From: JBLIKP01 sp047635375
Lineage (GTDB): Bacteria > Bacteroidota > Bacteroidia > Sphingobacteriales > Sphingobacteriaceae
Length of the DNA: 31,840 bases
Direction of reading: 5' to 3'
Assembly (NCBI GenBank): GCA_047635375.1
Contig: JBLIKP010000019.1
Location: 1-31,840 of the forward strand
Below are positions 16,377 through 25,357 of this stretch, in pieces. Each line of letters starts with the position of its first letter. The first letter of the stretch is position 1. The notes below the pieces were generated by a model. The model worked only from the letters and a program-made list of their open reading frames with translations, was not told the DNA's origin and did no database searches. Position numbers and translations under genes: made by a program.

Positions 16377-18604
16377 TGAGTAGAGAATCTAAAGGTTTGA
16401 ATCTAAAATTTAAGAAATACCTTAAATACTTATGGATAGTATTTGGCGGTGGACTTGCTTTGGCGGTTTTGTTCACTATTGGTGTTTCACTTGAGATTTT
16501 TGGGCCTCTCCCAACTTTTGAAGAGTTAGAAAATCCAAAAAGTAATCTTGCCAGTGAAGTCTTTTCAAGTGATCAGGAAATTTTAGGAAAGTTCTACATT
16601 CAAAATAGATCTAATTCCAAATACCATGAACTTTCACCCAATTTGGTGAAGGCATTAGTGGCTACTGAAGACGAAAGATTCGAAGAACATTCAGGAATTG
16701 ACTTTTTTGGATTGGCTCGTGTAATTGTAAAATCCTTGATTTTAGGCCAGAAACAATCTGGTGGTGGCAGCACTATTTCACAGCAATTGGCAAAAAACCT
16801 TTTCCCAAGGGAAAGATTCGATAATCCTTTCACCATTTTAACGACCAAACTAAAAGAATGGGTAACAGCGGTAAAAATTGAACGAAACTATACCAAGAAA
16901 GAAATCATAACTCTTTACTTTAACACTGTAGATTTTGGAAATAATTCCTTCGGAATAAAATCCGCGTCACTAACCTATTTTAATTCTACCCCAGACTCCC
17001 TTAAAATTGAAGAAGCCGCTATTCTTGTTGGTTTACTTAAAGCAACATCCTATTACAATCCAGTCCGAAATCCAGAACGAGCAACAACCAGAAGAAATGT
17101 TGTCCTTAATCAAATGGAAAGAGCAGGTTATCTTTCTGAAAATGAAACTGACTCCCTTAAGGCGCTCCCTATAGAACTTGAGTTTAAAATGGCCGATCAT
17201 AATGAAGGATTAGCCCCCTATTTTAGAGAGTATATTAGATTAGAGCTTGGGAAATGGTGTAAGGAGAATAAAAAGGCCGATGGCTCGAGTTATGACTTAT
17301 ACCGGGATGGGCTTAAGATTTACACTACCATTAACGCTCAACTTCAGCGCTACGCCGAACAATCTGCTCAATCAAATTTAGAACGACTTCAAAATGATTT
17401 CAATTCCCACTGGAAAGGTCGTGACCCTTTTAGGGAAAATCCTGAGGTGGTTGAACTAGGCATGAAAAGATCAGAAAGATATCGGCTTCACCGATTATCT
17501 GGACTTTCACCTGATTCTATTGAAAAGATCTTTAATATCCCAATCCCAATGTCAATCTTTACGTATCAAGGAGCGGTTGATACTGTAATGACACCGTTGG
17601 ATAGTGTTCGCCATCATAAATTAATCCTTCGAGCCTCTTTCATGGCTATGGAACCCAAAACTGGCTATGTTAGAGCTTGGGTAGGTGGACCTGATTATAG
17701 ATTTTTTAAATATGATTTAGTAAAAGTGGGGAGACGGCAAGTAGGATCGACCTTCAAGCCATTTGTATATACTGTTGCTATGGACAATGGCTTTCAACCT
17801 TGTCTTGAGGTTCCAAACCAACCTGTCACTTTTGAAGATTTTGATAATTGGACTCCACAAAATTCCGACGGAAAAGTTGGGGGTATGCTTACTTTAAAAC
17901 AGGGTTTAGCTCAATCTGTAAATTTGGTCACAGCATATTTAATGAAACAAATAGGGCCACGATCAGTGGTTAACATGGCCAAAAGAATGGGGGTCACATC
18001 TGACATCCCTGCTTACCCAGCAATTTGTTTAGGTACTCCAGAAGTAACGCTTTACGATATGGTTGGCGCTTATTCCACTTTCGCCAATAATGGATTTTGG
18101 ACGGAGCCTATCTACGTTACAAGAATAGAAGATAAAAATGGGGTTGTTTTAAAACAATTTTACCCTAAAAAAGTGGATGCAATGAGCGAGGAAACTGCTT
18201 ATGTCATGTTAAACATGCTTAAAGGAGTTACCGAATCTGGAGGAACAGGAGTGAGAATTAGAGGTCGAAAATATCAAATAACCACTCCCGTTGCTGGGAA
18301 AACAGGAACTACTCAAAACAACTCAGATGGATGGTTTATTGGAATCACCCCAGATTTAGTAGCTGGAGCATGGATGGGATGTGAAGATAGAACAGTTCAT
18401 TTTAGATCTACGGCCCTGGGGCAAGGTGCAAATACGGCACTACCTATTTGGGCAGATTTTATGAATTCCGTTTATAAAGATCCAAACATCAATATTTCAA
18501 CTGAAGATTTTCAAAAACCTAAAAAACCAATTAGCATTGAATTTGATTGTAATCAATATAAATCAAAAGAAAAAGCAAATGTGCTTGATGACCTTGATTT
18601 TTAA
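16376..18604 (+). CDS. Class A penicillin-binding protein (PBP1A type)
   Basis: Bifunctional peptidoglycan synthase. It has 742 residues: a cytoplasmic start, a membrane helix at about 19-40, a GT51 glycosyltransferase domain (catalytic E98 in ATEDERF; SGGGSTISQQLAKNLF from 128), and a transpeptidase domain with active-site S458 in STFK, the SVN motif at 514-516 and KTGT at 642-645. All catalytic residues are present. It starts inside the stop codon of porW and is followed after 3 bases by uvrC, so the three genes form one transcript. The symbol is left empty because class A paralogues are not separable here. Confidence 0.96.
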   Translation: MSRESKGLNLKFKKYLKYLWIVFGGGLALAVLFTIGVSLEIFGPLPTFEELENPKSNLASEVFSSDQEILGKFYIQNRSNSKYHELSPNLVKALVATEDERFEEHSGIDFFGLARVIVKSLILGQKQSGGGSTISQQLAKNLFPRERFDNPFTILTTKLKEWVTAVKIERNYTKKEIITLYFNTVDFGNNSFGIKSASLTYFNSTPDSLKIEEAAILVGLLKATSYYNPVRNPERATTRRNVVLNQMERAGYLSENETDSLKALPIELEFKMADHNEGLAPYFREYIRLELGKWCKENKKADGSSYDLYRDGLKIYTTINAQLQRYAEQSAQSNLERLQNDFNSHWKGRDPFRENPEVVELGMKRSERYRLHRLSGLSPDSIEKIFNIPIPMSIFTYQGAVDTVMTPLDSVRHHKLILRASFMAMEPKTGYVRAWVGGPDYRFFKYDLVKVGRRQVGSTFKPFVYTVAMDNGFQPCLEVPNQPVTFEDFDNWTPQNSDGKVGGMLTLKQGLAQSVNLVTAYLMKQIGPRSVVNMAKRMGVTSDIPAYPAICLGTPEVTLYDMVGAYSTFANNGFWTEPIYVTRIEDKNGVVLKQFYPKKVDAMSEETAYVMLNMLKGVTESGGTGVRIRGRKYQITTPVAGKTGTTQNNSDGWFIGITPDLVAGAWMGCEDRTVHFRSTALGQGANTALPIWADFMNSVYKDPNINISTEDFQKPKKPISIEFDCNQYKSKEKANVLDDLDF

Positions 18605-18607
18605 AAA

Positions 18608-20422
18608 ATGAATTCAGCTTTTGATTTTGGTAAATACGTAAGTCAGCTCCCAGCCAAACCAGGGGTCTACCAATATTTTGATGAGGAAGGGATCATTATC
18701 TATATTGGAAAAGCAAAAAATTTAAAAAGTCGTGTTTCTTCCTACTTTTCAAAGGAAGTTGAAAAAACCGGTGGTAAAACAAAAGTCCTTGTAAAGAAAA
18801 TAAAGGACATAAAATTCATTGTCGTTGAATCTGAAATTGATGCTTGGTTATTAGAAAATAACCTAATAAAAAAACATCAACCAAAATACAATATTCAATT
18901 AAAGGATGACAAGACGTTTCCCTTTATTTGCATTAAAAAAGAGCCCTTTCCTCGAGTGTTTTCAACAAGAAGGATAGTAAGGGATGGTTCGGAATATTTT
19001 GGCCCATACGCCTCGGTTAGGCGGATGAAAATTCTACTTGATTTAATTAAATCATTATACCAACTAAGAACTTGTAACCTAAATCTATCAGACAAAAATA
19101 TAAAAGAAGGAAAGTTTAAGGTTTGCCTTGAATATCAAATTGGGAATTGCCTAGGTCCATGTGAAAATCACCAAACCCTTTCAAATTACAATGAAAGTAT
19201 TAGTGCAATCCGTCACTTACTTAAAGGGAATTTTAAAGAATCTAGGGAGTATTTAGAATCACAATTAAAATGGGCGGTAGAAAATTTAAGGTTTGAACTT
19301 GCTCAACAGCTCAAGGAGAAACAAACTAACCTAATTAACTTCCAAACTATTTCTACTGTGGTAAATCCTAATTTAACGGATTTAGAGGTTTATTCAATAT
19401 CTCAAGAGGACAGGTTTGCATTCGTAAATTTCATGCGAGTAATAAACGGATCTATTGTTCAAAGCCAAACCTTAGAATTCCGAAAAAAACTGGATGAAAC
19501 AAAGGAAGATATCCTAACTCATGCAATTAGTGAATTCCGAAATCGTTACCCAACTTCCATAAAACAAATCTTATCTCCCTTCCCATTAGATCTGGACGAT
19601 GAAAATTTAAAAATCACAAATCCACAACGCGGAGAAAAAAAGAAACTTCTTGAACTTTCATATAAAAACGTTTTGTTTTACAAGAAAAACAGGCTTGAAC
19701 AATATGATAAGATAAATCCAGGTGAACGTCAAAAACAACTGTTGGATAAATTAAAAACAGATTTACGGCTTTCAGAAACTCCTACCCACATTGAATGCTT
19801 TGACAACAGTAACTTTCAAGGAAATTTTCCAGTGGCGGCGATGGTAGTTTTTAAGGATGGAAAACCAAGCAAAAAAGAATACCGCCATTACAATATAAAA
19901 ACAGTTGAAGGTCCTGATGACTTCGCAAGCATGACCGAAGTCGTTTCAAGGCGATATAAGCGCCTTTTAGAAGAAAACTCACCGTTACCTCAACTTATAG
20001 TTATTGACGGAGGAAAGGGGCAGTTAAGCGCTGCAGTAAGTGGCCTTAAGGAAATCGGTGCATATGGGAAAATAGCAATAATCGGTATTGCTAAAAGATT
20101 GGAAGAAATTTATTTCCCAGGAGATTCAATTCCAATATACTTGAATAAAAAGTCTACTTCTTTAAAAACAATCCAGCATCTAAGGGATGAAGCACATAGG
20201 TTTGGCATCACCTTTCACCGAAACAAACGCTCGAAGGCCTTCGTCACTTCTGAATTAGATGGAGTCCTAGGTTTGGGACCAGTAAATATCCAAAAGCTTC
20301 TGACACATTTTAAGTCGGTTTCAATCATAAAAAAGCAATCCACAGAAAGTTTAGAGAAAATAATCCCGAAGGCTAAGGCAAAAACAACCTACGATCATTT
20401 CCATAAAAAAAGCCTCAAATAG
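18608..20422 (+). CDS. uvrC: Excinuclease ABC subunit C
   Basis: Makes the two incisions of nucleotide excision repair after UvrB loading. It has 604 residues. The GIY-YIG domain lies at about 15-95 (GVYQYF at 19-24, IYIGKAKNLKSR at 31-42, with catalytic R42). A UvrB-binding UVR motif lies near 205-240. The RNase H-like incision domain opens with IECFDNSNFQG (family form FDISN) and holds LIVIDGGKGQL; a helix-hairpin-helix pair ends the protein (LGLGPVNIQKLLTHF). It is the third gene of the porW operon; its stop codon lies inside the terminator stem. Nothing points to loss of function. Confidence 0.98.
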   Translation: MNSAFDFGKYVSQLPAKPGVYQYFDEEGIIIYIGKAKNLKSRVSSYFSKEVEKTGGKTKVLVKKIKDIKFIVVESEIDAWLLENNLIKKHQPKYNIQLKDDKTFPFICIKKEPFPRVFSTRRIVRDGSEYFGPYASVRRMKILLDLIKSLYQLRTCNLNLSDKNIKEGKFKVCLEYQIGNCLGPCENHQTLSNYNESISAIRHLLKGNFKESREYLESQLKWAVENLRFELAQQLKEKQTNLINFQTISTVVNPNLTDLEVYSISQEDRFAFVNFMRVINGSIVQSQTLEFRKKLDETKEDILTHAISEFRNRYPTSIKQILSPFPLDLDDENLKITNPQRGEKKKLLELSYKNVLFYKKNRLEQYDKINPGERQKQLLDKLKTDLRLSETPTHIECFDNSNFQGNFPVAAMVVFKDGKPSKKEYRHYNIKTVEGPDDFASMTEVVSRRYKRLLEENSPLPQLIVIDGGKGQLSAAVSGLKEIGAYGKIAIIGIAKRLEEIYFPGDSIPIYLNKKSTSLKTIQHLRDEAHRFGITFHRNKRSKAFVTSELDGVLGLGPVNIQKLLTHFKSVSIIKKQSTESLEKIIPKAKAKTTYDHFHKKSLK

Positions 20423-20440
20423 TAAATATTTGAGGCTTTT
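20408..20440. terminator. Bidirectional terminator between uvrC and gldN
   Basis: AAAAGCCTCAAATA (20408-20421) pairs perfectly with TATTTGAGGCTTTT (20427-20440) around the loop GTAAA. A-run on the left and T-run on the right let it stop both the uvrC (+) and gldN (-) transcripts. It includes the last uvrC codons and stop. Confidence 0.93.
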
Positions 20441-20460
20441 ATATTTCTTATCAGGAAATT

Positions 20461-21288
20461 CTAGTATTCCCAAAGATCGTGTTCGAATTCGAACAATTCT
20501 TTCTCTAAAGCTTGCGCTTCGTAAAGGGCATCTAAACCTGTTTTATAATCTTCAATACGACGATCGTAAACATTTGATTGCTTAATAATGTAGCTATTGA
20601 ACATTCTTTTGATGAATAAATCATCGTAACTCATTCGAGCAGCATCGTTAAAACGATTGAACACTTCGTTGTTTACAAAGATATTTCTTGCTTCATCAAA
20701 GTAAACCCAGAATAGAGCTTTTTCACCGATGAATACACCTTCAGAGTTACGAAGGTTGTAAACTGGTGCTATACCAATAATACGACATTCGAATACTGAA
20801 CGTTGACGGTCGAAGAACCAATCTTCCTTTACACGATATTTAATAACTTCCTCACGGTTGAAATCGTTAGTTACAGTTTCAGTAATAAACTCACCCGTTG
20901 TTGGGTCTTGAACTTCAGTAGTTTCAGTCTTACGTCCAATTGAACCAACTTCTTCAGGAGTCATTGGAACTTTAAACTCATCATCTGAATCTGGGTTGTA
21001 GGCAGTTAATTCACCAGCTAGAACCGCGTCCATCATAACGTCGATTAAACGGCTTTTTGGATAGTTAAATGGCAAGTTGATTTTCTCACGAATATCAATA
21101 ATTCTCCAAACTCTTTTTGCCCACATTACATCAGCCTCTCTTAAAGGTGCGTAAGTTGTTACTTCACCTTCAATAACATTTTTCTTTGTGAAGACACCGT
21201 CACGTGGCGGCTCAGATTGGGCGAAAACACCTGCTGTTAGGCAAACTCCTAAAACAGCTAAAACAAGACTTTTCAAAACACTTTTCAT
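20461..21288 (-). CDS. gldN: Type IX secretion / gliding protein GldN (PorN)
   Basis: Periplasmic protein that forms the large ring with the GldK lipoprotein at the outer membrane. It has 275 residues with a signal peptide (1-23, ending VFAQ). The conserved core starts YAPLREADVMWAKRVWRIID and continues through REKINLPFNYP; later blocks are GEKALFWVYFDEARNIFVN and the MSYDDLFIKRMFNSYIIKQSN region. It is the last of four gld genes, 19 bases after gldM and before the shared terminator. Confidence 0.95.
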   Translation of the reverse strand: MKSVLKSLVLAVLGVCLTAGVFAQSEPPRDGVFTKKNVIEGEVTTYAPLREADVMWAKRVWRIIDIREKINLPFNYPKSRLIDVMMDAVLAGELTAYNPDSDDEFKVPMTPEEVGSIGRKTETTEVQDPTTGEFITETVTNDFNREEVIKYRVKEDWFFDRQRSVFECRIIGIAPVYNLRNSEGVFIGEKALFWVYFDEARNIFVNNEVFNRFNDAARMSYDDLFIKRMFNSYIIKQSNVYDRRIEDYKTGLDALYEAQALEKELFEFEHDLWEY

Positions 21289-21307
21289 GATAAGAATATT
21301 ATTACTA

Positions 21308-22876
21308 TTATTTTATTTCAATTAAAATACCACTTTCTAACTTACGCTCTTGCCCATCTGGACCTTTAACAAAGATTTCATCAAAGAAAATACGATCCCC
21401 AGGGGCTGCATCCTTTGTTTGCGCAAGCATTTGCGGTGATAATGCATTACTATTACCAGACAAGATAACTGGATCTCGACGTGGTTTACTCATAATCATT
21501 CTATAACGAGTTACATCAAACGTTAAATCAAAGTCGAAGTTTGGTAACTCAGCAAAAACACCTCTTTGCACTTTTGCCAAACCTGAGGTTATTGAACCTG
21601 AAGCTTTTCCAGCAAACGTTGCAATTGGATCGGGAACTCTTTTCACACGATATAAGGTAGAACCTAGGTTTTTCTTATCGCCTGAAGGCAAAGTTGCCGT
21701 AACCCTTACATTGGTCTTCCCAGCTTTATTAACTTTAGCAATGTATTTACCATTCCCTAGGTTTCTGAGTGTTCCTCCATCTAATGTTGCTGAAACATTT
21801 TCATTAGCAACACCGGGTACAGATATAGACATCGGATTATCCACTCCAATATAAAGAACGTTCATTTTATCAGCTGAAACTACAACCGTAGATTTAGCCG
21901 CAAGGAAACTAGACTTAAATGGGTATTCTTTAACTTCTCCACTTGGTCCTTGAACCTTTATAACACCACCCCATCTGATTTCTCCTTCACGAGAAGGTGT
22001 AAATTTAAATTTACCAATACCACTATCAACTTGAACAGTAGCTCCAGCGCCAATTAATTTTCCATTAGCATCAACCATACCAGCAACAATTTCTGGGTTT
22101 TGAGTTGAGCTTGAAGCTGAAATAAAAACATCAGCAGTGAATTCTTGACCAACGAAGACATAATTTGAACTTGCAATTATGGCAGGTTCCAACACATCAA
22201 ACTTGAAATCATTTGCATCAATGGCCTTTAATAAATAACCAATTACATCCGCTTCGGCATTACGCACATCGTTTTGCAATTTAGCCATTAATGTAATAGC
22301 AGCAGTTAAAGGTTTACCGGCAAATAAATAAGCTTCCCAGTTAATTAAACCATCTTCTCCTGCTGGAGGATCAACTGCCTCTAATTTAAGATTTACCGCA
22401 CCGCGTTCATCTTCAGGAATTAAACTATACAGTAAATCCCTAGTCTCATTTATTTTATCCTTTAACTTTGGACCTTCACCCTTGGTAATCATTAATTCGG
22501 CCGAAAGGTCAATGTTACTTGCTGAAACAACGGCAGCATCTGCAGATGAATCTACATAACCTCCACCAACTTCAATCATAACACCTTTCAAAGAATCCAT
22601 GTAATTAAACAAATCCCCTGAATACTTCTTGGCTAACATAGCCTTATCATAGTAAGGGCGAGTTTTTCCTTCGTTATTTGCCAAAGCATTACCAAATGCA
22701 TCATATACAAATTCATTCTTCTTATTAAAGTTAGAAGTAGTTTCTTCCAAACCTTTTCGAACAATATCAAAGGCTTTAATTGCATCGGCTGATATGTTTA
22801 ATGCTAACAATGCTGTTAACACTAGATACATCATACCAATCATTTTCTGCCTCGGGGTTTCCTTACCTCCGCTCAT
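21308..22876 (-). CDS. gldM: Type IX secretion / gliding motor protein GldM (PorM)
   Basis: Rotor-like subunit of the proton-driven motor. It spans the inner membrane with one helix and reaches across the periplasm to the GldK/N ring. It has 522 residues. The conserved N-terminal signature KETPRQKMIGMMYLVLTALL with the membrane helix at about 11-31 is complete; a helical domain follows (about 35-225), then three beta-rich domains to the end. It is 37 bases after gldL and 19 before gldN. Confidence 0.97.
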   Translation of the reverse strand: MSGGKETPRQKMIGMMYLVLTALLALNISADAIKAFDIVRKGLEETTSNFNKKNEFVYDAFGNALANNEGKTRPYYDKAMLAKKYSGDLFNYMDSLKGVMIEVGGGYVDSSADAAVVSASNIDLSAELMITKGEGPKLKDKINETRDLLYSLIPEDERGAVNLKLEAVDPPAGEDGLINWEAYLFAGKPLTAAITLMAKLQNDVRNAEADVIGYLLKAIDANDFKFDVLEPAIIASSNYVFVGQEFTADVFISASSSTQNPEIVAGMVDANGKLIGAGATVQVDSGIGKFKFTPSREGEIRWGGVIKVQGPSGEVKEYPFKSSFLAAKSTVVVSADKMNVLYIGVDNPMSISVPGVANENVSATLDGGTLRNLGNGKYIAKVNKAGKTNVRVTATLPSGDKKNLGSTLYRVKRVPDPIATFAGKASGSITSGLAKVQRGVFAELPNFDFDLTFDVTRYRMIMSKPRRDPVILSGNSNALSPQMLAQTKDAAPGDRIFFDEIFVKGPDGQERKLESGILIEIK

Positions 22877-22913
22877 TGACTATCCTCTTTATCAGGTTAA
22901 ATAATTAGTTTAT

Positions 22914-23846
22914 TTAGCTATTTACCGGTGCATTCATTGCTGAAAGCATGTTTCCGTAAACGGCATTAAGAGATGTTAAATTCTTAGCCAATTTACCAAC
23001 CTCTTCACGGTATTTCTGAGCATCTTCCATTGACTCACTAAGTGCAGTCATTGTTTGATCAAAGCTTCCGTGTAACTCGCCAGCTTGCTTAAGTCGACTA
23101 TTAGTTTCTTGAAGCTCCATTTCGTATACCGAATTTAACGCTGAAAGATTCTTTGTAAGTGCCTCTACTTGTTCAGTATAAGCACCATTATTTGAAGTTT
23201 GAGAAGCTACTTGCTCAATTGCCATTGCGGCATTGTTGCAGGCATTACCCAATTCATTTACTTTTTCATTGATAGTATTAGAAGCATTCTCGTAAGCAGA
23301 ATCCATTGCTCCCATTTTTTCAGCTACTGCTGTTGCCGCCGAGCCATAAGTATTTCCTAGCTCATCTACTTTAGAAGTAGTAGTGCGGATTTTTTCATTT
23401 AACTCCTCAGTTGAAACTGAAGTATCAACGGCATTTGAAATCGTTTGAACTTTTTCCCCAAAATTTCTTAAACCGTTTCCTAAGCTTTCTATTAATTCTG
23501 GTCCAATATTAGCTTCAGCCATTAGGCGATCTAATTCTTGAGCAACAGCATCATTGGAGCCGCCACCATCGCCATTTGAACGACGAGCACCGTGCTGACC
23601 TTCTTCGAACGAATCTCCGTCCATTCCAGCCAATTCAGGGTAAACTAACGACCAATCTGGCTCTTCATGCGGCTTTTCAAATGCAGAAAAGAAGAAAATT
23701 ATAGCTTCAACAGTAAGTCCTACCCCTAACATTATCCCTGATCCAGGAAGGTGCAATATCTTAAACATTGCTCCTAGAATTACGATAGCGGCACCAAAGC
23801 CATAAAGTTTGGCCATGAAATTTTTAAACCCTGCACTTTGTACCAT
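22914..23846 (-). CDS. gldL: Type IX secretion / gliding motor protein GldL (PorL)
   Basis: Proton-channel stator partner of GldM. It has 310 residues with two N-terminal membrane helices (about 15-31 and 37-54). The functionally essential acidic residue of helix 2 is present as E47 (GLTVEAIIFFFSAFE), with E57 near its end and K29/H32 in the connecting turn (MFKILHLPG). The remaining 250 residues are cytoplasmic and predicted helical/coiled coil, rich in Ala, Asn, Glu and Ser. It lies 62 bases after gldK. Confidence 0.96.
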   Translation of the reverse strand: MVQSAGFKNFMAKLYGFGAAIVILGAMFKILHLPGSGIMLGVGLTVEAIIFFFSAFEKPHEEPDWSLVYPELAGMDGDSFEEGQHGARRSNGDGGGSNDAVAQELDRLMAEANIGPELIESLGNGLRNFGEKVQTISNAVDTSVSTEELNEKIRTTTSKVDELGNTYGSAATAVAEKMGAMDSAYENASNTINEKVNELGNACNNAAMAIEQVASQTSNNGAYTEQVEALTKNLSALNSVYEMELQETNSRLKQAGELHGSFDQTMTALSESMEDAQKYREEVGKLAKNLTSLNAVYGNMLSAMNAPVNS

Positions 23847-23908
23847 AGTTTATATTAATTTAAGTTGGTTTAGTATTAAAATTAGGTTGAAATAATTTTT
23901 TATTAAGA

Positions 23909-25174
23909 TTACTCGTCTTCGATTGAACGTCCCATGTAAGACATTACACAACGAAATCCAACGAAAGCTTTTGCAGTATCCATGTACTCATAAGTACGAG
24001 TTCCATTTTGCAAGAAATAACCTATGTCTTTCCAAGAACCACCACGTATAACCTTACGTTTCATGTTCTCAGGATCTTCATCCTTAACTTCAATTTCGAA
24101 GTTAGGATTCATATCATGAACAAAACTATATCCAGATTCGTCGTAAGCAGATGCAGTCCACTCAGCAACATTTCCAGCCATATTATACAATCCGTAATCG
24201 TTAGGGAAGTATGACGTTACTTTCACAGTATAGAAACCACCATCACTGATGTAGTCTCCACGCATTGGCTTAAAGTTAGCTAATAAACATCCTTTACTGT
24301 TTCTAATATAAGGACCACCCCAAGGGTAATCAGCCCCTATACGCCCACCACGTGAAGCATATTCCCACTCAGCTTCACTTGGAAGGCGAAATCTGTTTGC
24401 AGGAGCTTGACCTTTACTTTTACGGTAAGAATCAAACATTTCTGATCTCCATCCAGTGAACACACGAGCTTGTCTCCAATCAATACCCACTAATGGATAA
24501 TCATCGTAAGCTGGGTGCCAGAAATACTTCTCAACCATAGGCTCGTTCATCGAATAAGCGAAATCACGAATCCAAGTTAATGTATCAGGGTAGATATCAA
24601 CCTCATCCTTTTTAATAAAAGACGTTCGAGGTTGATCCTTATTTGAACGGCGAGCGGCTTGCTTATAATCAAACCATTCGTAGCTGTACTTTAATTTTTT
24701 TGTATCCAGCTCTTTTTTACCAAACACACGCTCGTCTTCAGGAAGATATAATTCAGCTAGGAGTTCTTGAACTTCAGGATCACCATACTTAATTTTCTTT
24801 TTCCAATCGATACTTTCTGATCCATCGTCTGCAACTACAATATGGTCATCACCAATTAAGGTATGAGCAATTGAGTCTCTAACATAAAAGATGAATTGAC
24901 GGTATTCATTATTTGTGATTTCAGTATCATCCATATAGAATGCACTAATGGTCACTTGGCGATTTCTCGCTACTTGCGCATACGCAACGTCTTGGTCATT
25001 CTGCCCCATATGGAATGTTCCAGATGGAACGTAAACCATACCGTAGGGTATTTCCTGACTGAAGGTTTGCCTTCCTTGCACACCAATTAGCTCTCCATTG
25101 CTTGAAGAGTTTAGTCCGCATCCAGCAAACAATGTGGAAATTACCACTGTAAAGATCAAGATTATCCTTTTCAT
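23909..25174 (-). CDS. gldK: Type IX secretion / gliding lipoprotein GldK (PorK)
   Basis: Outer-membrane lipoprotein that builds the periplasmic ring with GldN. It has 421 residues; lipobox LFAGC with lipidated C19. The fold is that of formylglycine-generating enzyme (MVYVPSGTFHMGQND, FRLPSEAEWEYASRGG, YNMAGNVAEWTASAY, KVIRGGSWKD). The two copper-binding cysteines of true FGE are not present in the block after GGSW, so it is structural, as in other GldK proteins. A -7 box precedes it, so gldKLMN may be transcribed independently of porP. Confidence 0.96.
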   Translation of the reverse strand: MKRIILIFTVVISTLFAGCGLNSSSNGELIGVQGRQTFSQEIPYGMVYVPSGTFHMGQNDQDVAYAQVARNRQVTISAFYMDDTEITNNEYRQFIFYVRDSIAHTLIGDDHIVVADDGSESIDWKKKIKYGDPEVQELLAELYLPEDERVFGKKELDTKKLKYSYEWFDYKQAARRSNKDQPRTSFIKKDEVDIYPDTLTWIRDFAYSMNEPMVEKYFWHPAYDDYPLVGIDWRQARVFTGWRSEMFDSYRKSKGQAPANRFRLPSEAEWEYASRGGRIGADYPWGGPYIRNSKGCLLANFKPMRGDYISDGGFYTVKVTSYFPNDYGLYNMAGNVAEWTASAYDESGYSFVHDMNPNFEIEVKDEDPENMKRKVIRGGSWKDIGYFLQNGTRTYEYMDTAKAFVGFRCVMSYMGRSIEDE

Positions 25175-25225
25175 ATTACTAACTGTTATTACTTACTTTT
25201 TAGCTATTTAAAAAATTGAAGAACA

Positions 25226-25233
25226 CAAATGTA
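25226..25233 (-). promoter_or_regulatory. Candidate -7 box for gldKLMN
   Basis: Minus-strand TACATTTG matches TAnnTTTG about 50 bases upstream of the gldK start, inside the 183-base porP-gldK gap. No clear TTG is found at the -33 distance. The rest of this gap is AT-rich and shows only a short palindrome ATTGCGCAAT (25319-25328). Confidence 0.45.
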
Positions 25234-25357
25234 AAAAACTAATTCGCAATAATAAAACTATTCAATTTTAATAGTTAATTTTTTATAAAACACACCTGAT
25301 TTAATCAAACGAATTTAAATTGCGCAATATTATATTCTTCAAACTCTAATTATTTAC

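Noticed and set aside
23909..25174. GldK read as a sulfatase-activating formylglycine enzyme.
   Set aside because: The catalytic cysteines are missing and the gene heads gldKLMN.
25319..25328. Palindrome ATTGCGCAAT between porP and gldK, considered as an operator.
   Set aside because: It is only 10 bases, single-copy as far as I can see, and not placed over the -7 box of gldK.
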